Assembly: GCF_023573145.1 (NCBI RefSeq)
Contig: NZ_CP097635.1
Coordinates: 496,001 to 560,000, forward strand
From: Aquincola tertiaricarbonis
GTDB taxonomy: Bacteria; Pseudomonadota; Gammaproteobacteria; Burkholderiales; Burkholderiaceae_C
Reading direction: 5' to 3'
Length of the DNA: 64,000 bases
Position numbers and translations under genes: made by a program. Of the stretch, positions 1-9,112 are shown piece by piece. The notes beneath the pieces were generated by a model, which saw only the letters and a program-made list of their open reading frames with translations, was not told the DNA's origin and did no database searches. Every line of letters begins with the position of its first letter. The stretch's first letter is position 1.

Positions 1-737
1 TGCACGAAGTACTTGAAGAGGTTCTTGCGCGCACGGCGTCGGCCGTACACCCGCTCGAACACGCCATGGGCCAGGGCCAGGTCCAGCGTGGCACCCACGG
101 CCGGTGCGCCGTTGGCGAAGTCGTACTTGTCCACCACGTTGCCGCGCAGCCGCTGGAAGAACAGCAGCGACTCGTACAGCTCGATCTTGTCCGGATTCAC
201 CGCGATGACCAGATGGCGCACGTCGAAGTACCGGGTGCAGTACTCGTACATGAACTTCATCAGCGGGAACAGGATGGCGCCACCGGTCTTGCGGTAGTCG
301 GGGTGCACCGCCAGCGCCGAGATCTCGGCGATCTGCCCTTCCTTGGCCCGCACCTCGCCCAGGTCGAAGGCCGCCTGCAGCGGAAAGCCGAACACGCCCT
401 CGCGGATCAGCGACATCGTGCCCACCACGCGGCCGTCGATCTTGGCGCACAGCGTGGTGGTGGTGGGCAGCGCGTGGTACGGCGTCACGCGCAGGCCCGA
501 GGGGTGCGGCTTCATGAAGCCGCTGGCCACGTAGGCGTCGTGCAGCAGCTGGAAGCAGGCGGTCAGCTCCTCGCGCGTGTCCGCGATCTTGAGCTGCAGG
601 CTCTCGGGCGGCGCGGGGTCGCAGTCGATCAGCTTGCGGTACAGCCCGAAGCGCCAGCGCACGGGCATCACGTTGAGCGCCCGGCGCAGCGCCTGGTGCC
701 ACTGCTTGCGGAAGGAGGATCTCTGGATGCTAGCCAT
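1..737 (-). CDS. FeeM-like N-acyl amino acid synthase / GNAT-fold acyltransferase (3' end outside window)
   Basis: The minus-strand frame opens at ATG 737 (MASIQRSSFRKQWHQALRR) and stays open to the window edge, so about 245 N-terminal residues are visible and the C-terminus is missing. The stretch GQIAEISALAVHPDYRKTGG followed by LFPLMKFMYEYC looks like the acyl-CoA-binding core of GNAT enzymes, and the order of motifs resembles the FeeM N-acyl amino acid synthase group. Members of that group join a fatty acyl chain to an amino acid. The substrate cannot be read from sequence. There is no signal peptide, so the protein is probably cytoplasmic. The family call is by pattern recognition; a generic GNAT acyltransferase is the alternative. 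Confidence 0.6.
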   Translation of the reverse strand, partial: MASIQRSSFRKQWHQALRRALNVMPVRWRFGLYRKLIDCDPAPPESLQLKIADTREELTACFQLLHDAYVASGFMKPHPSGLRVTPYHALPTTTTLCAKIDGRVVGTMSLIREGVFGFPLQAAFDLGEVRAKEGQIAEISALAVHPDYRKTGGAILFPLMKFMYEYCTRYFDVRHLVIAVNPDKIELYESLLFFQRLRGNVVDKYDFANGAPAVGATLDLALAHGVFERVYGRRRARKNLFKYFV

Positions 738-957
738 GCTGTCTGCCCCGGTGGTGGTTGATGCCCCTGGAGCGGCGCGCGTACGTCGCCATCGGCCGCT
801 GCCGCGAGACCGACCCGACCGGACCTCTTCACCACCTTGTGCACCGCTGGCGCGGCACCGGGGCCCGTTGCGGGGCGGCTGCGCGGCAGGCGCATCGCTC
901 CTGTCAGGAGCTTCGACCCCCGCAGGTCCCTACTTGAGCTGGCGAAACGAATGGATA

Positions 958-981
958 CCACCCCGCGCCGGGGCGGGGTGG
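958..981 (-). terminator. GC-rich hairpin after the isocitrate dehydrogenase gene
   Basis: There is a perfect 9-bp inverted repeat (CCACCCCGC / GCGGGGTGG) with a 6-nt loop, 15 bp beyond the stop codon of the minus-strand gene at 996-2039. No clear T run follows on the minus strand, so it may stop transcription weakly or protect the 3' end. The rest of 738-995 shows no gene or other recognisable signal. Confidence 0.45.
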
Positions 982-995
982 ACGGGCAGCCCCGT

Positions 996-2039
996 TCAGC
1001 TGTTCTTGATGCGGGCGACCACCGCCTGCGCGAACTCGGGCGTGCTGGCCTTGCCGCCCAGGTCGCCGGTGCGCACCTGGTCCACGTTCAGCGTCTGGTC
1101 GATGGCGGTGCGCAGCCGGGTGGCCAGGTCCTGCCGGTTCACGTGGTCCAGCATCATGGCCGCGGCCAGCATCAGCGCCACCGGGTTGGCCTTGCCCTGG
1201 CCGGCGATGTCGGGCGCCGAGCCGTGCACCGCCTCGAAGATCGCGGCATTGGCGCCGATGTTGGCGCCAGGCGCCATGCCCAGGCCACCGACCAGGCCGG
1301 CCACCAGGTCGGAGATGATGTCGCCGAACAGGTTGGTGGTGACGATGACGTCGAACTGCCAGGGGTTGAGCACCAGCTTCATCGCGCAGGCGTCGACGAT
1401 CACCGTCTCCAGCTCGAACTTGCCCTTGTACTTGCTTTCGTACAGCTGCTGGCCGGTTTCCAGGAAGATGCCGGTCAGCGCCTTCATGATGTTGGCCTTG
1501 TGCACCAGCGTCACCTTCTTGCGGCCGTTGGCCACGGCGTATTCGAAGGCGAATTCCAGCGCGCGGCGGCTGCCCTGGCGGGTGTTGATGCCGGTGGCCA
1601 TGGCCACGGCGTGCGGGTCGTTGTCGATCTGCACATAGTGCTCGTGGCCGATGTACAGGCCCTCGAGGTTCTCGCGCACCACCACCAGGTTGACCTTCTC
1701 GTAGCGGCCACCGGGCACGATGGTGAGCGCCGGGCGCAGGTTGGCGTAGAGCTGGAATTCTTCGCGCAGCCGCACGTTGGAGGAGCGATAGCCGCCGCCC
1801 GAGGGCGTTTCCAGCGGGCCCTTCAGCGCCAGCCGGGTGCGGCGGATGCTGTCCAGCGCGGCCTTGGGCAACGGGTCGCCGGCCGACTTGACGCCGGCCA
1901 GGCCCGCCTCCTGCCGGTCCCATTCGAAGGGCGCGCCCAGCGCGTCCAGCGCCGCCAGCGTGGCGTCGACGATTTCAGGACCAATGCCGTCGCCCGGGAT
2001 GAGCGTGGCAGGGATGGGGGTGGAGGTGGTGGTGGACAT
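996..2039 (-). CDS. icd: NAD-type isocitrate dehydrogenase
   Basis: This 347-residue protein belongs to the isocitrate/isopropylmalate dehydrogenase family, which catalyses oxidative decarboxylation of isocitrate to 2-oxoglutarate in the TCA cycle. It opens with IPATLIPGDGIGPEI, the nucleotide-binding start of the family. ETPSGGGYRSSNVRLRE carries the Ser/Asn/Arg/Arg substrate ligands characteristic of isocitrate rather than isopropylmalate binding. NLFGDIISDLVAGLVGGLGM holds the metal-binding Asp residues, and AVHGSAPDIAGQ is the cofactor loop. The short length (about 345 residues, against about 415 for the NADP enzyme) points to the NAD-dependent form. It is a single gene with a downstream hairpin. 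Confidence 0.93.
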   Translation of the reverse strand: MSTTTSTPIPATLIPGDGIGPEIVDATLAALDALGAPFEWDRQEAGLAGVKSAGDPLPKAALDSIRRTRLALKGPLETPSGGGYRSSNVRLREEFQLYANLRPALTIVPGGRYEKVNLVVVRENLEGLYIGHEHYVQIDNDPHAVAMATGINTRQGSRRALEFAFEYAVANGRKKVTLVHKANIMKALTGIFLETGQQLYESKYKGKFELETVIVDACAMKLVLNPWQFDVIVTTNLFGDIISDLVAGLVGGLGMAPGANIGANAAIFEAVHGSAPDIAGQGKANPVALMLAAAMMLDHVNRQDLATRLRTAIDQTLNVDQVRTGDLGGKASTPEFAQAVVARIKNS

Positions 2040-2126
2040 GGGCAGAAGGGCTGGATCGGTGACGGTTCATGGTATGCCATGCCCGGCCCCGCCAGCCCCT
2101 TTCAGGGCCACGAACTGATGGATATG

Positions 2127-3188
2127 TCAGTCGACCTGGCGGCCGGCCACCAGGCGCAACGCCGGGGCTTCCAGCAGCTTGCCCACCATGTTGACCCGGC
2201 GCTCCAGCCGCTCGGCGGCCAGGCGCTGCGCCCGGTGCGCACGGCTGTACAGCTGCGCGGCCGAGACCACCTCGTCGTCGTAGGCGCCCACGCCCAGCGA
2301 CAGGCTCACGCCCAGCGATTCGCCATCGCCCAGCTGCACCGGCTCGGCCATCGCGGTCTCGATGCGGGCGGCCAGCGCGCCAGCCTCGGCCTCGGCGCCA
2401 TGGCGCATGACGATGCCGAACTCGGCCTGGCCCAGGTGCGCCAGCAGGTCGCCCACCCGCACCTGGTGGCCCAGGCGGCGGGCCACCTCGCGCAGCACGT
2501 CGTCGGCGATGGCGCGGCCGAAGCCGGTGGCGATGTCGCGGTGGCCGTTGATCGACAGCGACAGCACGCTGAAGGGCTCGCCGGTGCGCATCGAATACTG
2601 CAGCTCCACGTCCAGCGCTTCGTCGAAGCGCCGGCGGTCGGCGATGCCGGTGACCGGATCGGCCTTGGCCGCCCGCGCCAGCGAGACAGCGCGGTAATGG
2701 GCCAGCAGCGCGGTGCCGGCCAGCACGGCGGCGTCCTGCAGGCGCTGCACGGCGGCGGCGTCAAAGGCCTGCGCCTGCGGCGACAGCACGCCCAGCGTGC
2801 CCAGCAGCTGGCCGGCTTCATCGACGAGCGCCACGCCTGCATAGCTGCGCGCGCCGGGGGCGGCGGCGCGCAGGGCGGTGGCCGCGGCGCTGACATCGGC
2901 TTCCAGGTCGTCGATCAGGCACAGCGGCTGGCCGGCATGGGCGGCGGCAGGCTCGGCCTGCGGCGAGTCCAGGCCCACCGCGGCCTTGAACCACAGCCGG
3001 TCGGCGTCCAGCAGGCCCAGGAAGGCCACGGGCGCGCCCGTCAGCGCGGCGGCGGCACGCACCACCGCGTTGAACGCCGGCTCGGCCGGCGTGTCCAGCA
3101 GTTCATGGGCATACACGGCCGCCAGCCGCGCCGCCTCATCGGGGCTGACGGCGGGCAGGGAACGGTTCTGGACAACGAGTTGCGACAT
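2127..3188 (-). CDS. GAF-GGDEF sensor protein with degenerate active site
   Basis: The protein has 353 residues when started at the ATG at 3188 (MSQLVVQNRS). An upstream in-frame start at 3284 exists but would add a low-quality, basic N-terminus. Residues about 15-170 form a GAF-like ligand-sensing domain (YAHELLDTPAEPAFNAVV, AGQPLCLIDD). Residues about 180-340 form a GGDEF-type cyclase fold (KADPVTGIADRRRFDEAL). The signature loop reads LGQAEFG near residue 252 instead of GGDEF/GGEEF. Loss of the first two catalytic positions predicts no diguanylate cyclase activity, so the protein may act as a receptor or regulator. There is no transmembrane segment, so it is probably cytosolic. Confidence 0.8.
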   Translation of the reverse strand: MSQLVVQNRSLPAVSPDEAARLAAVYAHELLDTPAEPAFNAVVRAAAALTGAPVAFLGLLDADRLWFKAAVGLDSPQAEPAAAHAGQPLCLIDDLEADVSAAATALRAAAPGARSYAGVALVDEAGQLLGTLGVLSPQAQAFDAAAVQRLQDAAVLAGTALLAHYRAVSLARAAKADPVTGIADRRRFDEALDVELQYSMRTGEPFSVLSLSINGHRDIATGFGRAIADDVLREVARRLGHQVRVGDLLAHLGQAEFGIVMRHGAEAEAGALAARIETAMAEPVQLGDGESLGVSLSLGVGAYDDEVVSAAQLYSRAHRAQRLAAERLERRVNMVGKLLEAPALRLVAGRQVD

Positions 3189-3389
3189 GGAACGAGCCTT
3201 TCTTGGCAGATTCCACCGTATCGGCAACTGCGGGAAAAAACGAAGTGGGGGGTGAAAGGCGGGGGTGTAACAGTGGTCCCTCAAGGACTCGGCGCGCCTC
3301 GAGGCACATCCGGTTCTACGCTCGATGGATGACGACGCGCGTGGAAATGCTACCTAAATTCGCTCCGACAACACCTTGCCACTTCACGT

Positions 3390-4100
3390 ATGGCCACTCC
3401 ACTGAAATCGCTCAAGACCACCGCTGCGTCACATTGGAGCCGCCAGCAGCAAAGAAGTCATCAGCGCCAGATTGACGGCGTGGGCGCCAGCCTTAAACAG
3501 CAGAGCGCACGCACCGAGATGACTAAAGGTCTGGGGGAAATGGTCGCCGGCTGGATCACGACCGCGGCAGACGCGCTCTATGGCAAGCTGGCGGAAACTC
3601 ATGACACGCACCACCTGCTCGCCCTGCGCGGCGAGATCGATGCGCGTTTTGCAAAGGGCGCCCAAGGCGTGCTGCTGCAACGAGTCACCCAGCGCAAGCC
3701 GGATTCGGCCGGGAACTTCCTGCCGCAGTATGTGGGCATGTTGGTCGTCGGCGAAGGAAGCACAGAAGCCGAAGCCCGACTGGAGTTGGATCGGCGCCGG
3801 CAGGCAGAACAGCCGCGCGACGCTCCTCTGGCGAAGGTATGCACTTCATTAAACCCGACGGGCGAGCCACGCAAGGCACAAGCCTCGCTGCGTCCGGCAC
3901 CGGAGGGGTACAACATGGGATACGCAGCCTCGCTCAGCGCCAAACTCATGGATGCGCTGGCGCAGAACCCCGGCAACGTCGGCAAGATCAGCTTCGGCGA
4001 CCTCGCATCGCCGATCCAGCCTCGGTCCTACCTCGAGTTTGACCTCGTCTTCGTTACGCGTGAGCGCTGGCAGGCGGTCAAGGACTCCCAGCAGCGCTGA
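3390..4100 (+). CDS. Hypothetical protein
   Basis: This 236-residue frame has no family I recognise. The first 40 residues are Gln/Ser/Arg-rich, and an alternative start exists at the ATG at 3519 (MTKGLGEMVAGW). The body is a mixed alpha/beta composition with short hydrophobic strands (FLPQYVGMLVVGEG, YLEFDLVFV) and no signal peptide or membrane segment. Base composition is slightly less GC-rich than the neighbours, which hints at acquired DNA. It converges with the broken aldo/keto reductase gene on the opposite strand, 26 bp away. Coding status is likely but not certain. Confidence 0.5.
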   Translation: MATPLKSLKTTAASHWSRQQQRSHQRQIDGVGASLKQQSARTEMTKGLGEMVAGWITTAADALYGKLAETHDTHHLLALRGEIDARFAKGAQGVLLQRVTQRKPDSAGNFLPQYVGMLVVGEGSTEAEARLELDRRRQAEQPRDAPLAKVCTSLNPTGEPRKAQASLRPAPEGYNMGYAASLSAKLMDALAQNPGNVGKISFGDLASPIQPRSYLEFDLVFVTRERWQAVKDSQQR

Positions 4101-4126
4101 GCCTCAAGACGGGACAACAGCCCGCC

Positions 4127-5153
4127 CTACCCCACGACCCGCCCCGCCACCGGGTACACCGGGTCGGTGTAGTGGTGGGTGGAGGCATGGCCCGGGGGCA
4201 CCAGGCTGTCGACAAAGGCTTCGTCTTCGGGCGTGAGCCGGTAGTCCAGCGCGCCGAGGTAGTCGGTCCACTGTGCCGGCGTGCGCGGGCCGGCGATGAC
4301 GCCGGTGACCAGCCGGTTGTGCAGCACCCAGGCGGTGGCAAATTGCCCGGGGGTCAGGCCGCGCTGCTCGGCATGGGCCTTGAAGCGCTGCGCCAGGTCC
4401 AGCGACTCGGGGCGGAACTCGGTCTGCAGCAGGCGCTTGTCCTGGCGGGCGGCGCGGGTGCCCGCCTCGGGCGCCTGGCCGGGCGTGTACTTGGCGGTGA
4501 GCACGCCGCGCGCCAGCGGGCTGTAGCTGACCACGCCCACGCCGTAGTAGGCGCAGGCGGGGAGCACTTCCACCTCGATGCCGCGGCTCATCGCGTTGTA
4601 GGGCGGCTGGCAGGCCACCGGCGGCGGCACGCCCATGCGGCGGCACGCCCATGCGGCGGGCGGTTTCCACCACGCGGGCGATGCGCCAGCCGCGGAAGTT
4701 GGACAGCCCGTAGTAATGGATCTTGCCGTCGTCGATCAGTCGCGCCAGCGTGGACAGCGTCTCTTCCAGCGGCGTGACCTCGTCGTCGCGGTGCAGGTAA
4801 TACACGTCGATCCAGTCGGTGCCCAGACGCCGCAGGCTGTCGTCCACCGCCTGCTTGAGCCAGCGGCGCGAGGCGCCGCGCTCGTTGGGGCCGGGGCCCA
4901 TCGGGTTGAACACCTTGGTGGCCAGCACCCAGCGCTGGCGGTCGCGCTGGATCAGGCGGCCCAGCATGCTTTCAGAGGCGCCCTGGCTGTAGGCATCGGC
5001 GGTGTCCAGCGCATTGAGGCCGGCGTCGCGCGCGGCGTCCAGCATGCTGGCGGCCTCGGGCTCGGCGGTCTGGTCGCCGAACATCATGGTGCCCAGCCAC
5101 AGTGGCGATACCTGCAGGCCGCTGGCGCCGAGCGGGCGATAGACGGCGGCCAT
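4127..5153 (-). pseudogene. Aldo/keto reductase, frameshifted by a 16-bp tandem duplication
   Basis: The N-terminal 170 residues (MAAVYRPLGASGLQVSPLWL, ending ETARRMGVPP) and the C-terminal 169 residues (from MGVPPPVACQPPYNAMSRGI) are both clear aldo/keto reductase sequence, but they lie in different frames. The break falls at an exact duplication of 16 bp at 4621-4652. Removing one copy restores a single reading frame of about 340 residues with the usual Asp (LDTADAY), Lys (ATKVFNP) and His (YYLHRDD) of an NADPH-dependent TIM-barrel oxidoreductase. The gene starts 2 bp after the hydratase stop and would be the last gene of the efflux/hydratase operon. It is either a recent null allele, a phase-variable gene or an assembly error. 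Confidence 0.85.
4621..4652. repeat. 16-bp perfect tandem duplication inside the aldo/keto reductase gene
   Basis: GCGGCGGCACGCCCAT occurs twice back to back (4621-4636 and 4637-4652). Because 16 is not a multiple of 3, it shifts the reading frame of the reductase gene on the minus strand. Confidence 0.95.
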
Positions 5154-5154
5154 C

Positions 5155-5961
5155 TCAGGCCACCGCGTCCGCCACCGAGAACACCACCCTCGCCTCCCCC
5201 AGCCGGCCCTCGTAGGTACCAGGGGTCATCGTGTCCCAGGGCTTGATCAGCGTGCCGGTGGTCACCAGCGCGCCGGCCGGGATGGCCAGGCCTTGTTCGG
5301 CGGCGTGGCGCCAGAAGTGCTGCATGGACACCAGCGGGTCGGTGCGGTCGTCGCCGGCCAGCGCGGGGCCCACCACGTCGCCGTGGTGCCATAGCGTGGC
5401 GGGTGCCTGCAGCAGCGGTGACGCCACGCCCTGCGGCAGCGCGTCGCCCAGGATGAAGGCATGGAAGCCGGCGTTGTCGCCGATGAAGCTGGGCACGCCC
5501 ACCGCCTTGCGGTCGACGAAGCGGCTGCACACCACCTCCACCGCCAGGAAGGCGGCGTCCAGCATGGTGGCGGCGTCGAAGGCTTCGGTGGCCGGTTGGC
5601 AGGCGCGGCCGAAGCGCACCGCCACTTCCACCTCCACCGTGAACAGCGCGCCGGTGGGCGGCGCGGCCAGCACCGCGCCCGACTTGTGCACGCAGGGCTC
5701 GCGCAGGTAGCCGTAGACCGGGGCGCCGTGCGGCGCGGCCTTCAGGCCGTTGACGCTGGCGCCGGCGATCTTCCAGCCGGCGCTGCCGTCGGCCAGGCGC
5801 CGCTGCAGCGCGGCCTGGATGGCATAGCCGGCCTGCACGTCGGCGGGCCGTTCCTCGGCCGGCAGCTCGGCCAGGCGGTGGCGGCGGCGCCAGGCGTCGG
5901 CCAGCCGGATGGCCGCGGGCTCGGGGTTGAAGGCGGGCGTGGCGTGGGGGGTCGTGCTCAT
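5155..5961 (-). CDS. 2-keto-4-pentenoate hydratase / fumarylacetoacetate hydrolase family protein
   Basis: This 268-residue protein belongs to the MhpD-like hydratase branch of the fumarylacetoacetate hydrolase superfamily. These enzymes act on 2-oxo-alkenoates produced by aromatic meta-cleavage. The motifs visible are GWKIAGAS, FTVEVEVAVRF (acidic metal ligands), a VEVV segment and TGTLIKPWDT near the C-terminus. Its start overlaps the RND permease stop by 4 bp, and its stop lies 1 bp from the broken aldo/keto reductase, so it is co-transcribed with the efflux genes. The pairing with a drug/solvent efflux pump is unusual; it could process the compound being exported, but the substrate is unknown. 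Confidence 0.8.
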   Translation of the reverse strand: MSTTPHATPAFNPEPAAIRLADAWRRRHRLAELPAEERPADVQAGYAIQAALQRRLADGSAGWKIAGASVNGLKAAPHGAPVYGYLREPCVHKSGAVLAAPPTGALFTVEVEVAVRFGRACQPATEAFDAATMLDAAFLAVEVVCSRFVDRKAVGVPSFIGDNAGFHAFILGDALPQGVASPLLQAPATLWHHGDVVGPALAGDDRTDPLVSMQHFWRHAAEQGLAIPAGALVTTGTLIKPWDTMTPGTYEGRLGEARVVFSVADAVA

Positions 5962-8900
5962 GGGCGGGGCTCCGTCGCGATGGGCGGCGTGGGGGCCGCA
6001 GCCGCGGGCCTGGCCTGCGGCGACTTGAAGGTGTGCCTGCGCAGGAAGTTCACCAGGTCGTCCACATAGGTGAACACCACCGGAATGACCAGCAGGCTGA
6101 GGAAGGTGGAGGTGATCAACCCACCGATCACCACGATGGCCATCGGCGCGCGGAAGCTGGGATCGACGCCGATGCCCAGCGCGATGGGCAGCATGCCGGC
6201 GCCCATGGCCACCGTGGTCATCACGATGGGGCGGGCGCGCTTGTGGCAGGCGTCCAGCAGCGCTTCCCAGCGGGTCATGCCGCGGTCACGGCGGGCCACG
6301 ATGGCGTACTCGACCAGCAAGATGGAGTTCTTGGTGGCAATGCCCATCAGCATGATCATGCCGATCATCGACGGCATGGTGAGCGCGGTGCTGGTGACGA
6401 ACAGCGCCAGCGCCGCCCCCGGCAGCGACAGCACCAGCGCCGCCAGGATGGTGACCGGCTGCACGAAGTCCTTGAACAGCAGCACCAGCACGATGTAGAT
6501 GCACAGCACGCCGGTGAGCATGGCCAGCGCAAAGCTCTGGAACAGCTCGCCCATCGCCTCGGCATCGCCCACCGCGGTGACGATGACGCCCGGCGGCAGG
6601 TTGCGCAGGCTGGGCATGGCCAGGGCCTGCTTCTCCACCTGGCCCAGCGGTACCTGGTTCAGCTCGATCTCGAAGTTGATGTTGCGCAGCCGGTCGTAGC
6701 GGCCGATGACGGCCGGGCCGCTGCCCATGCTGATGTCGGCCACGTTGCCCAGCATCACCGGCCCGCGTGCGCCCGGCACCGCCAGGCGCGCGATCAGGTC
6801 GGGGTCCTGCCGGGCCTCGTCCTTCAGCTTCACCAGCACCGGCACCTGCCGCTGCGACAGGTTGAGCTTGGGCAGGTTCTGCTCGTAGTCGCCGGCGGTG
6901 GCGATGCGCAGGGTGTCGGCAATGGCGGCCGAGGTGACGCCCAGGTCGGCCGCGCGTGCGGGGTCGGGCCGCACGATCAGCTCGGGCTGCACCAGGCTGG
7001 CGGTGGAGGTGACGTTGCCGATGCCCGGGATGGTGCGCAGGTCGGCCATCACCTTGCTGGCATGGGCGGCCAGGGTGTCGCCGTCTTCCCCGGCCAGCAC
7101 CAGCACGTATTTCTCGGACGACGCCCCCAGGCCCACCTTGAAGCGCGCGCCCGGCAGCACCGCCAGCGCCTGGCGGTACTGCTCTTCCACCGCCTGCTTG
7201 GGCAGGCCGGGCCGATCGCTGCGCGGCGTGATGTTGATGGTGAGCGTGGCCTTGCGCACCTGGGCCGCACCGGCCGGCGCGAACGGGTCGCCGCCCGAGC
7301 TGCCGCCGCCCACCGCGGTGTAGATGAGCTTGGTGTGCGGGTTGCGCTGCACGATCTCGCGCGCCTGCTCGGCCACCGCCATGGTTTGCTTGAGCGTGGC
7401 GCCCGGCGGCAGCTCGATGCTCACCTGCGTCTGCGACAGGTCGTCGGGCGGCATGAAGCCGGTGGACAGCAGGCCCATCAGCCCCAGCGAGCCGAAGAAG
7501 AACACGATGGTCATCAGCGTGGTCAGCACGCGATGGCGCAGGCACCAGGCCGCGGCAGCCATGTAGCCACGCATCACGCGGCCGTCGCTTTCTTCATGGC
7601 CGCTGGCGCGCAGGATGTAGGCCGACATCATCGGCGTGAGCATGCGGGCCACCACCAGCGAAGCGAACACCGCGATGGCCGCCGTCCAGCCGAACTGCAC
7701 GAAGAACTTGCCCGGCACGCCGCCCATGAAGGCGGTGGGCAGGAACACGGCGATCAGCGTGAAGGTGGTGGCGATCACCGCCAGGCCGATCTCGTCGGCC
7801 GCCTCCATCGCGGCCTGGTACGGCGTCTTGCCCATGCGCAGGTGGCGCATGATGTTCTCGATCTCGACGATGGCGTCGTCCACCAGGATGCCCACCACCA
7901 GCGACAGCGACAGCAGCGTGACCACGTTGATGCTGAAGCCCAGCAGGTGCATGCCCGCGAAGGCCGGCAGGATGGACAGCGGCAGCGCCGTGGCAGCCAC
8001 GAAGGTGGCGCGCCAGTCGCGCAGGAACAGCCACACCACGATGACGGCGAGGATGGCGCCCTCGTACATCAGCCGCATCGAGCCCTCGTAGTTCTCGACC
8101 ACCGGGTCGACGAAGTTGAAGGCCTCGGTGATGGTGATGTCGGGGTGCGCGGCCTTCAGCGTCTCGAGCTTGGCGCGCACGCCGTCGGCCACGGCCACCT
8201 CACCCGCGCCGCGGCTGCGGGTGATCTCGAAGCCCACCACCGGCTTGCCGTTGAGAAAGGCGGCCGAGCGCACCTCGGCCACGCTGTCGCGCACGCTCGC
8301 AATCTGGTCCAGCCGCACGCGGCGGCCGTCGGACAGCGGCACCTCCATGCGGGCCAGTTCATCCGCCGTGGCCACGGTGGCGATGGTGCGCACCGACTGC
8401 TCGGCGCCGCCCAGGTCGGTGCGGCCGCCGGAGGCTTCCTGCTGCACCTGGCGCAGCTGGCGCGAGACATCGGCCGCGGTGGCGTTGAGGGCCAGCATGC
8501 GCGCCGGGTCCAGCTCCACCGCCACCTGGCGGGTGACGCCGCCCACGCGCGAGACGGCGCCCACGCCGGGCACGCTGAGCATGCTCTTGGCCACGTCGTG
8601 GTCGACGAACCAGGACAGCGCCTCGTCGTCCATGCGGCTGGAAGCGACGGTGTAGGTGAGGATGGGCAGGCCCGACAGGTTGATCTTGGAGATCACCGGG
8701 TCGCGCAGCTCGCCCGGCAGGTCGCTGCGGATGCGGGCCACTGCGTCACGCACGTCGTCCACCGCCTCCTGCGTGTTCTTCTCCAGCCGGAACTCCACCG
8801 TGGTGCTCACCAGCCCGTCGGACACCGAGGTGTAGATGTGCTTGATGTCCTGCAGCGTGGCGATGGAGTTTTCCAGCTTGCGGGCGACCTCGGTCTCCAG

Positions 8901-9080
8901 CTGCGCGGGCGAAGCGCCGGGCAGCGTGGCGGTGACGATCACCATCGGCAGGTCGATGTCCGGGAAGTTCTGGATCTTCATCGCCCGGAACGACATCAGC
9001 CCCGCCAGCGTGAGCATGACGAACAGCAGGATGGCCGGCGTGGGATTGCGGATCGACCAGGACGAAACGTTGATGGCCAT
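5958..9080 (-). CDS. RND-family efflux transporter, inner-membrane permease
   Basis: A 1040-residue HAE1-type resistance-nodulation-division proton antiporter. It has the family layout of 12 predicted membrane helices, a first helix near residues 10-30 and two large periplasmic loops. Proton-relay residues are present: VGILVDDAIVEIENI in helix 4 (near residue 397) and GIATKNSILLVEYA in helix 10 (near residue 915). It forms the middle of a tripartite pump with the adaptor (9113-10309) and outer-membrane factor (10306-11742) upstream in the same operon. The start at ATG 9080 gives MAINVSSWSIRNPTPAILLF, the usual RND N-terminus. Substrates are probably hydrophobic drugs or solvents; specificity cannot be told. 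Confidence 0.95.
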   Translation of the reverse strand: MAINVSSWSIRNPTPAILLFVMLTLAGLMSFRAMKIQNFPDIDLPMVIVTATLPGASPAQLETEVARKLENSIATLQDIKHIYTSVSDGLVSTTVEFRLEKNTQEAVDDVRDAVARIRSDLPGELRDPVISKINLSGLPILTYTVASSRMDDEALSWFVDHDVAKSMLSVPGVGAVSRVGGVTRQVAVELDPARMLALNATAADVSRQLRQVQQEASGGRTDLGGAEQSVRTIATVATADELARMEVPLSDGRRVRLDQIASVRDSVAEVRSAAFLNGKPVVGFEITRSRGAGEVAVADGVRAKLETLKAAHPDITITEAFNFVDPVVENYEGSMRLMYEGAILAVIVVWLFLRDWRATFVAATALPLSILPAFAGMHLLGFSINVVTLLSLSLVVGILVDDAIVEIENIMRHLRMGKTPYQAAMEAADEIGLAVIATTFTLIAVFLPTAFMGGVPGKFFVQFGWTAAIAVFASLVVARMLTPMMSAYILRASGHEESDGRVMRGYMAAAAWCLRHRVLTTLMTIVFFFGSLGLMGLLSTGFMPPDDLSQTQVSIELPPGATLKQTMAVAEQAREIVQRNPHTKLIYTAVGGGSSGGDPFAPAGAAQVRKATLTINITPRSDRPGLPKQAVEEQYRQALAVLPGARFKVGLGASSEKYVLVLAGEDGDTLAAHASKVMADLRTIPGIGNVTSTASLVQPELIVRPDPARAADLGVTSAAIADTLRIATAGDYEQNLPKLNLSQRQVPVLVKLKDEARQDPDLIARLAVPGARGPVMLGNVADISMGSGPAVIGRYDRLRNINFEIELNQVPLGQVEKQALAMPSLRNLPPGVIVTAVGDAEAMGELFQSFALAMLTGVLCIYIVLVLLFKDFVQPVTILAALVLSLPGAALALFVTSTALTMPSMIGMIMLMGIATKNSILLVEYAIVARRDRGMTRWEALLDACHKRARPIVMTTVAMGAGMLPIALGIGVDPSFRAPMAIVVIGGLITSTFLSLLVIPVVFTYVDDLVNFLRRHTFKSPQARPAAAAPTPPIATEPRP

Positions 9081-9094
9081 GCGGGCTACCTTGC

Positions 9095-9106
9095 TTGTCT
9101 AGACGA
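9095..9106. promoter_or_regulatory. TTGTCTAGACAA-like palindrome upstream of the RND permease
   Basis: TTGTCTAGACGA is one mismatch from the 12-bp palindrome TTGTCTAGACAA. It sits 14 bp upstream of the permease start, between adaptor and permease genes. Near-identical copies lie at other gene starts in the window (21702, 35009, 38218, 48365). An operator role is inferred only from recurrence. Confidence 0.35.
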
Positions 9107-9112
9107 GTGGGC

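Noticed and set aside
837..3332. 831-codon open frame on the plus strand
   Set aside because: It is the antisense shadow of isocitrate dehydrogenase and the GAF-GGDEF gene; composition is His/Gln/Arg/Gly-rich and matches no family.
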